From: Lasiosphaeria ovina
Taxonomy: Eukaryota > Ascomycota > Sordariomycetes > Sordariales > Lasiosphaeriaceae
Length of the DNA stretch: 64,000 nt
Direction: 5' to 3'
Assembly (NCBI GenBank): GCA_033439765.1
Contig: JAULSN010000001.1
Span: 8,804,001 to 8,868,000 of the forward strand
In this document: positions 57,231-64,000 of the stretch, piece by piece
How positions within the stretch are numbered: the stretch's first letter is position 1
Layout: each line of letters opens with the position of its first letter
Made by a program: the position numbers and the translations under genes
The notes under the pieces: generated by a model
Told to the model about the DNA's origin: nothing
Seen by the model: only the letters and a program-made list of their open reading frames with translations
Database searches by the model: none

Positions 57231-57587
57231 TTACTTGAGCCCTGATACGTCGTCTTCATCTCTGTCTTTGAGGACTTCTAGCAGAGGGTTGGTCTCTGTC
57301 TTTCCCATGACGTATAACTCTGCCCGACTAACACCGCACCCATCAAACCCTTTAAAGAAGGCGTGGTGATCTAGGTCAGACATGTCCAAATCACCGCCCT
57401 CGTAGGGATCTTCAATCCAGATGAAGCTTAATGACCTGCGCCTGAGCATTTCCAAGGTGTACACCCAGAGATCACTCTCCCCGATGGAAGACACTTCGGA
57501 AAGGTTCAGGGATGCTAGGACCGGCGAGCACTTCAGAATGAAGGTCCAGAAGTCCCCGACATTAAGGCAGGCGCCAGACAGCGAGAT
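57231..57587 (-). pseudogene. F-box/LRR-like C-terminal fragment
   Basis: Downstream of an in-frame TAA at 57590-57588, the frame reads SLSGACLNVGDFWTFILKCS, LASLNLSEVSSIGE and LEMLRRRSLSFIWI, which resembles the final leucine-rich strand/helix units of fungal F-box proteins. No F-box or upstream repeats could be found, so this is at best the tail of a decayed gene. The match is weak. Confidence 0.3.
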
Positions 57588-57599
57588 TTAGCTCCGTGG

Positions 57600-60411
57600 G
57601 TTTTAGGAAGCAACGACGCGTGAGAAGCAGGCCCGTGATTTCGATGATGGCTCACGAAACAAGTTCGTCGAGATGGCGCCATCCGGTGCTTACCACAGCT
57701 TTATTTAGCGCCCCTCTAAGCCTGTGGATAGTGATGATGCAACGTACTGTTAGGCTGCAGTAGGAGTGCCTGAAGGTGCTATAAGCGTTTTAGAGGGTCT
57801 CGAATTTGCTTGTGAGGGAAATCGGAAGAGTCTGAAGTCCTCGGAAGCAACTTCCTCGGCGGTTTCCCAGGACATTTGCTGGAATCCTGCGATTGTGATT
57901 CCGAGGCTCCCTCCGAGACAGGGACCCCCGAGATGGAGCCTCTGTCGGTTGTTTGCACTGCATCATCGGATATGTTCCCGTCGTATGCCGGCGCAGGTCT
58001 CGCATCGGTTGCTGGGTTTCTGGATTACTGGGTGTTGAGCGACTCGGCCCAGCTTCTATCGTGTTTTCCACCCCACCCAGAGGGTGGTCAGGGGTGGCGG
58101 CAGGAGGGGTGACGGCAGGGGCGATAACGGCCTTCCCTGTTCCCTTTCTTGCTCTCCCAGCCAAGCTGGGTTTCTCGAGGGGGTTGGGCATTTTCTTAAG
58201 TGCTGATGCCGGCAAAGAACTATGGCAGCCGATACAAGGCCACAGTTTGCCAATATTCAGTTGAAAAATCGCCGCACCAGCGAAAGGCCGGGCGACAGCT
58301 GCTCATCTAATTCAGATGGACGAGATGCTGTGCCTAAGGGGGAAGTGCCTTAGGCTGATATCAATTCAAGTCTTTGACTCGGCGTCCATCAGCCAATCGG
58401 GATATAGCTTTTCCAGCTCAGCCCACAAATATGGAGGGCCTAACCCTTGCCATTTTGCGGAATAAAGTCGCTTCTCTAAACATACACCTGACTACAACAG
58501 TGTAGAGCCAAGACCATAACAGCTTCACCCACCAAGACCTAAATTTCTTAGATATTGTTGCGAATCAGAGCCCGAGGTTGTCCGGGTCTACCTACTGCCT
58601 AACGGGAACTGTCTGCTGTCGTGCAGGACTATTACCTGCGGTCGTCGAATTACGTTAATGTCATTGTTGCCAACAAGCACTTGTAGTCCCTACTGATATA
58701 TCAAGCTGTCATCTGCTGTACATAAGCATTGGCATCTAGCCCCAGTTGAGCACGGATCAGGGCGAGGAGCTGGATATTGTGGTGCATCCCACAGTGACCT
58801 CCACCCACGAATCTCTGGCCGTCATTGACCTACTGCTACAACACTCCCCATAGCTCATAATCCGCTGCGTCAACGTGGTATCTTGGAGATCATCGGTCTG
58901 GTAGACCACGTGGTAGACCACGTGGTAGCCCTCCTTGACATACGTTACGCTCCTTTGCCCCATTTCTAAAATGCACTATCATCCTATAACTTGCAGATGT
59001 CACTGAGCTACCAGTATTTCTCCGCGATATAAGACGGGTCGCTCTGAGTAGCCGGTCGATCATCGATACAGCGTCTCTTCAGGTATTCGCTTCGGCACCT
59101 GTGTTCAGCCCGGCCTGTAGCATGATCAGAACACCCTCCAGCCTACCTTTCAATCCTAATTACATGCTCACGTCTGAGCATCAGCCAGTTGGAAACACCA
59201 CTTTGCCTTCTAGCTTAGTGCGATCCTCGATCCGCTTTCCAAACTGCGTTCGATCAGTGCTGCGACGTTACCGTTCCTGTAGTACTTTTCCGCCGACTAG
59301 ACAACTGAAATTTACACGCGAACCAGAGGGTGTGTAGGTTTAGCACGAGAAGCCTTGGCTCGTTGATATAAGGCAATCCATCCACCCCTCATCGATCTCC
59401 TCCAAATGTTCACCCTAAAGTCCGGGCCAGCTTTGTGATCGACTCAATTTCTTGTAGAAAGACGCAGAAAAAATACAGGAACTTTCTACACCTGGACGGA
59501 CCCACGTTTCTACAATAGACACAGAACTCCGGAGCTGAGTGTAAGTCTCGAGAAATTGGCAAACCACTGAGAATGCTAATGACTCCCCTAAAAGGCGACC
59601 GTTTTGCTGCTATCACAATGGAATCTCCCAACGAGACTCGTGAGCAGCCATGGAAGAAGTGGTTATCGTCCCATTGACAAGGAGGCAACCGACCTGGTTA
59701 TGGCAGTCCTGCCTGTTTTCCTCGCTGGAAACAGCAACAATGGGATCGATCACCTCGATTTTGCCGTCTACACAGCGGGGTCGACCGCAGCCGCGACGAC
59801 GGCTGAAGCCGCCAAAAGGGGTTCCCAGCAAAGCCCAACCTAGTTGCCATTTGGGCACGCCTTTTAGGCACGCCCGCTATCGTCCAGAACGGTGTGGGTT
59901 GTTTAGGGGCAGGATGAATTAGATGGGGAGGTCTGCGTTCAATTGGGCCACCGGCAGCACTCTGTCTCGCCCTGCTTATTGTTTTGGAGTGGGAGTTGGC
60001 CTCCATATTGGCGAGGCGGGCCCAACAGTCACACTTGAGGAACCACCACCTCAAGTTACACCTGTATAACGCGGCCGCGAAGGTCGCCCGTGCGTGTATG
60101 GCTATGTATCAGAACACTACAAACAAACAACCTGATATTAAACATTCCCCGCTTTGAAGGATTCGGGCACGGTGATACTGAGACAGACGCTCTGACATTG
60201 CGATAAAAGTAAGCGAGGGTCCCAAGCTCGTGTTTTTGCATATCAGGAGAGGCCAGTACCATACATTTAAATCTGATTCTAGAGTCGGTAGTGCTCGCAA
60301 AGCGAAATGCCTTTGCACACACGCTCCCCACTACTGTTTGTATTATGACCCGAAAGCGCGGACAACTTTCACCGTGGCGGACACTATGATCGTAGGGCTA
60401 GATCACGAGAT
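57600..60411. other. accessory region with no supported gene
   Basis: Short frames only. Two 12-bp GTAGACCACGTG units sit in tandem at 58901-58924. A minus-strand frame at 57790-58215 is basic and Pro-rich without a known motif. This stretch may be decayed transposon or duplicated gene sequence. Confidence 0.4.
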
Positions 60412-60747
60412 GTTGAGACATTCATTCTATTTTTGTCAAAGGAAGATCTCTACAAAACCGAGAAGCCATACGCAGCAGACTTTCCAGTTGACAATATCGA
60501 CGGCGCCAAAATGACGAACCACGTCTTCGACATTCATTCTGTTCGGGTCCATGATGTGCGTAGAACACCGCACCAGTTGGACTTGGAGCGCAACGGCGCG
60601 TGTTTCATCAAAAGCAAGGTCTCCCTGGAAGCCGAAGAGGCCTCCATCATCATGACACCTGCCATGGAACTTCAGGAAGAATTTCCCGACTACGTCGAAA
60701 TAAGGCTCATGGACTTTCAGGTACACACCAAGTCGAATATCGCCTAG
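60412..60747 (+). pseudogene. CmcJ/AsaB-like oxidoreductase, N-terminal fragment
   Basis: The frame reads VETFILFLSKEDLYKTEKPY, followed by NHVFDIHSVRVHDVR and then LDLERNGACFI and EEFPDYVEIRLMDFQ, the opening blocks of fungal CmcJ/NvfI/AsaB-type proteins (Fe(II)/2-oxoglutarate-like hydroxylase/desaturases). No start codon lies in frame within the conserved part. After CAG|GTACAC at 60720, a possible splice donor, no further family sequence is found before the next gene. It is probably a truncated remnant. Confidence 0.4.
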
Positions 60748-61160
60748 TCTATCAAGTAAATAGTATGCTGTTTGTTGGGTGCAGGGCCGGCCAAATTACT
60801 GCCCGATTAGTGGGACCTGCAGGTTTTTGCTCGTTACCGTAGTAGGATAACAAGGCCGTATGTGATGCGCTCTGCTTCTTGCATGGCGGGCTGGCATCGT
60901 CTCTACACACAGTGCTGCTTTTTCTTCTCTTCCACACACTTCACACGTCTTGGTAGCAACACACCATCACCACCAGTCTCTGCACTATTTGTATCTGACA
61001 CGAATGGCCCATAAAGCCACGGAGTCTAAGACGTGTACCCTAACAGAGTCTCAGTGATCGGGCAAGATCGCCCTCAGCAGGCGATTCGCGCTCGTCGGAG
61101 TCGAAGAGAGGCACCCCGCTGCTCCACCAACTTGGCTTTCCGGGACAGAGGTCGGCTGGG
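60748..61160. other. intergenic region
   Basis: About 410 bp with no gene visible; it would be the promoter of the NLR-N-terminus-like gene. Confidence 0.4.
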
Positions 61161-62357
61161 ATGGAATCCGTCGAAACGTATGTCTTCCTTCAATCCAGAG
61201 GTTGGGTGTCAGCCTTATTTGGCCACGGTAGTTGTGCTTATTTATCATTTCTAGGTCTGAGAACTACTTGCCTCAATGGCAGAGTGCTCTAGAAAAATGC
61301 CTTGAAGGGCATGAGCCCCATGACAGCGGGGAAATACGGGAGACTAAGACACACGCACAGTGCGTGCGCAAGTTTCTTGATTCGCTAATTCGCGGCGACA
61401 TAAGTTCGCCTCGTTTGAGAGAAGCAGCGCTTATGATCTTGCGGTATCTTATGCACTATGAAGCAAAGAACATGGGCTCGGGTTTCAGCACCTCACCAGT
61501 GTGGGCTATGCTCCTTGTCACCACGAAGGTTTGTCCTGCCAACCAAATGCGTACTCCTGGAAAGCCGGGGCAACGACAAGATTGTGGTGTTCACGCCACA
61601 TGTCCCATGACTGATCCTCTTCATGCCCAGCTCGCCTCTGAAATGTCCTACTCCGAGGCTTTCAGCCAAATAGCCGTCATGATAAAGCGTATTGGTCAGA
61701 AAATCGAGCTGTTTAGCGAGTACACCATAAGCGAGGACTTGAAGGCAAAGCAGACGAAAGAAGCTGCACTGGATATCCAAATCGAGCTAGCTGGTTTTTT
61801 CAGTGCAGCAATCCGCTTTTTCCGACACGAGGGGTCGTTTGGTGCGTCAAAATGTTCATGAAGTAACGATCTACGCCCGGAGGACTGATGGAATACAACT
61901 TTAGATCCATCCACAACCACCTGGAATAAAGCTCACGGCAGCAGTTGGAACGAGACCATGCAAAAAGCCTACAGCTCGTCGCAAGCTAAAAGGACGGATA
62001 TATTCCAGAGAATGGAGAAATTGATCCTTTTAACCACTCAAAGAGCTAAGGCCGAGGACCTCCGGAGTCAAGAGGCACTCCTGGCGCCGCATTCAGGAGT
62101 GGTCAGTAGGGAGCTCAAGAAGCGTTGCATCATGATTCCCAGGTGGCTAAGTGAGCATATATTCGTTCACCCTGCCTTCAATCTCCTAATCGCGGGGGTT
62201 ATGCGTTCTAGCCCACGAAGTCCCTCAGCGACCCATCCATGAAGATCCGCTCGCCAGGAAATACCATGTCTCCAACCCCTTCCGAACTCAAACAATTTTT
62301 TTTAGGACCGTCACCCTTGCTCGACTTTGCAGCACATCCGACCACCAGAATTACTGA
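61161..62357 (+). CDS. putative stand-alone NLR N-terminal-like (DUF7708-like) helical protein
   Basis: A five-exon model (61161-61177, 61255-61528, 61631-61841, 61905-62150, 62212-62357) keeps frame and gives 297 residues. The last intron and exon are the least certain. The core reads VWAMLLVTTK joined to LASEMSYSEAFSQIAVMIKRIGQKIELF, followed by EAALDIQIELAGFFSAAIRFFRHEGSF. This is the helical layout found before the NACHT domain in many fungal NLR/STAND proteins (W-A-hh...h..I...I.....ElY, then I...h..F...a..ff+). A further charged helix has RMEKLILLTTQRAKAEDLRSQE. No NACHT, ankyrin or TPR part follows; a copia gag-like fragment begins at 62475. It may be a truncated gene or a genuine small signalling protein. 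Confidence 0.45.
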
Positions 62358-62474
62358 TTCCCCGGACCTGCACGACCAACGTCGACTACCTACGGCCCTC
62401 CCCTCGGCCTGTCACCCTCCCGGAAGGTCCACACGCATCCTCCACGTCCCCTGAAGTCATCGCCAACCTTCGCA

Positions 62475-62654
62475 ATGACCAAAGTCACGGTTCCTGTATT
62501 GAAGGGCGACGAGAGCTTCGTCGCCTGGAAAGCAGCCATTCGCAACGCCCTCGGTTCTACAGGCCTAATTGCACACATCGAACCGATCACACCAAAGCAC
62601 CCCGACAACCGCGACAAGCCTCACGACAAGCCCGCCCAAACGGCTAGTCCTTAA
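62475..62654 (+). mobile_element. Ty1/copia gag-like N-terminal fragment
   Basis: A 59-codon frame begins ATGACCAAAGTC and contains VPVLKGDESFVAWKAAIRNAL, the G-x-E-x-F-x-x-W-K-x-x-h pattern at the start of fungal copia-type gag proteins (UBN2/DUF4219-like). The frame ends at a TAA in a Pro/Lys/Asp-rich segment. No pol sequence is visible downstream. I call it a fragment of a decayed LTR retrotransposon. Confidence 0.4.
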
Positions 62655-63537
62655 GCCTACGACAAGCCTCCCTTCAAGCCAGTCACCCTACCCATAGGGA
62701 CACTCAATAACCATTCGGAAACCACGCCTCCATTCAGGACCATAAGCCCTCGATCAGAGGCCGGCACAAGAGACCCTCTTCTACTAGAGAGGGTGGCCAG
62801 TCATGCCCACGGCAAAACAACCAACCAACCACACACGCACCACCTACTGCTCCTTTCAGGGGAATACACACACGATGTATGATCACAGACATCGGGAACA
62901 CAAGGCGAGAGTCATCGATACCAGGGCCGGGAAGACACGTGCCCCTAAGGAAGGGGGGAAACAACGGGTGGAAGCTGAGAAGCGACTTTGCAGACTTTGC
63001 AGGCGGTGTGGAGCCGCCTTTTGGAGGGCCCACAACACCAAGAAAACCAGGATTTTGTATTCCAGACCTATATCTGTAGCCTCATTTTGTTCGGTTCAGG
63101 CTGTGTGGCTCGGGTCCACTAAGTGGTCCCTGCCTCGGCCCTCGGCCTCCGGCCTCAGGGATCCACCAGATCCATGGTCCAGTCCTTCACCTATATATAG
63201 CACCTTTCCTGCCCTCTGCAGTCTTCCATTCTGTAGAGCGAATACACATCGCTTTCCTGCTCACAAATTTCGATACTACTTGGATATTGCCCGATGCCAG
63301 GAAGCCTTTAACAATGGCGTCACAATCCTCTTTGACGGGTGTGGCATCTTTCAGGTAGGTGCCAGCCATTGATTCTTGTCGTCTAAGACCACCCACCCCC
63401 TAGTCTCGATTTTCGCCTACTACGTGGTCGCTAATCTAGCCTATCCGCCATATACAGTTACCTGTTTGAGACGGCCAACTACACCAACCTTGAAGACGTT
63501 CTATTAGTCGCAGGGTGGGCGTTCGATCTCCTCACGG
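62655..63537. other. accessory region, possible LTR sequence
   Basis: No gene with recognised motif. A TATATATAG box at 63191-63199 is followed by a leader-like stretch, as in fungal LTR promoters, but the LTR ends and a second copy cannot be found in the window. Confidence 0.3.
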
Positions 63538-64000
63538 ATGCGGGGAAGAAGCAAGGCGAGTCGGTTTATTGCTCGATTCTTAGCAACACTGGCCTTATTT
63601 ATGCCCACAGGGGATTTTTTGACCTGAGCCTCCTCAAGATTGAGGAGTGCTACAGTCTCCGATGCAACTCTACATCGCCGTCGCCGCGGGGCCACAACAC
63701 GCCGCCTGGCTCACCGCTCGGCACAGCTCCTGACCGATGATCAGGAAGCCCGCCTAGCAGGCTGGATTGTCGAAATGGCTTTAATTAGAAGCCCTCCCCC
63801 GTATGAGGCGGCCAGGCATCTGGCGGGCCGTATCGCCCTGATCGCTGGGAAGGAAAAAAAGGTCGGAAAATAATGGACACAGCGCTTTACCGCCAGGAAC
63901 CCTCAAATTAGCACCCAGCTCCACCACCCCTTCTCCCTTCCCGCGGGCTCTATTAAACCCTACTTCACGGCCCCCGTTAAGCCTCCATTCCTACCCTGTC
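63538..64000 (+). mobile_element. pogo-type transposase N-terminal remnant at right edge
   Basis: One frame shows RLRSATVSDATLHRRRRG (psq-like helix-turn-helix) and QLLTDDQEARLAGWIVEMA, with AARHLAGRIA and, after a TAA at 63871-63873, W-TQRFTARNPQI. That is the CENP-B-type DNA-binding part of pogo-like transposases. A TGA at 63625-63627 also interrupts it. The catalytic part lies beyond the window or is gone. It is distinct from the element at 28295 and belongs to another family. Confidence 0.6.

Noticed and set aside
58901..58924. Tandem GTAGACCACGTG units, considered as a CRISPR-like or operator array
   Set aside because: Only two adjacent 12-bp units and no spacers; not an array.
60754..60937. 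Short minus-strand frame near the CmcJ-like fragment
   Set aside because: No motif, no conserved composition, and no sign of splice sites.

Overview
The window is nuclear DNA of a filamentous ascomycete (Pezizomycotina), most likely a Sordariomycete. The evidence is short spliceosomal introns (about 50-100 nt, GT..AG, CTAAC-like branch points), a GC-rich coding bias, and typical families: Zn2Cys6 regulator, HET protein, DUF1996 and HsbA-like secreted proteins, ACS-type MFS carriers and pogo/Fot-type transposons. The genus cannot be fixed from the sequence alone. Exon models were built by hand, and reading-frame phase was checked across every intron listed.

Layout. 0-0.7 kb: 5' part of a secreted DUF1996 gene running off the left edge. 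3.3-8.1 kb: a five-exon AAA ATPase, then a convergent secreted protein with four six-cysteine modules. 9.3-15.4 kb: a class I methyltransferase, a divergent Zn2Cys6 transcription factor, an alpha/beta-hydrolase-like membrane protein and a broken HsbA-like gene. 16.6-24.2 kb: an ethanolamine/choline-kinase-like protein, an ACS-type MFS carrier divergent from an intracellular GH105 hydrolase, and a HAD hydrolase. 25.9-32.4 kb: a frameshifted HET gene, a complete but nonsense-riddled pogo/Fot-type transposon with 47-bp inverted repeats and a TA duplication, and a second ACS-type carrier. 35.0-36.4 kb: an unrecognised 464-residue protein behind an 18-bp tandem repeat. 40.5-47.9 kb: a small DUF6699-like protein, homogentisate 1,2-dioxygenase, tRNA-Arg(ACG) and a LaeA/UMTA-like methyltransferase with a 30-nt micro-exon. 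48-53.2 kb: a long gene-poor tract. 53.2-56.6 kb: a DAO-type FAD oxidoreductase and a CorA-like membrane protein. 57-64 kb: a degraded accessory zone with fragments of F-box/LRR, CmcJ/AsaB-like, NLR-N-terminus-like, copia gag-like and pogo transposase genes.

There is no obvious single pathway or secondary-metabolite cluster (no PKS, NRPS or terpene synthase). The most coherent metabolic unit is the divergent MFS carrier/GH105 pair, which may serve uptake and hydrolysis of pectin-derived unsaturated disaccharides (inference). The right end and the 26-30 kb block look like transposon-rich sequence, with nonsense codons of the kind expected from repeat-induced point mutation (RIP). The best candidates for something undescribed are the four-module cysteine-rich secreted protein, the orphan 464-residue protein and the stand-alone NLR-N-terminus-like gene.
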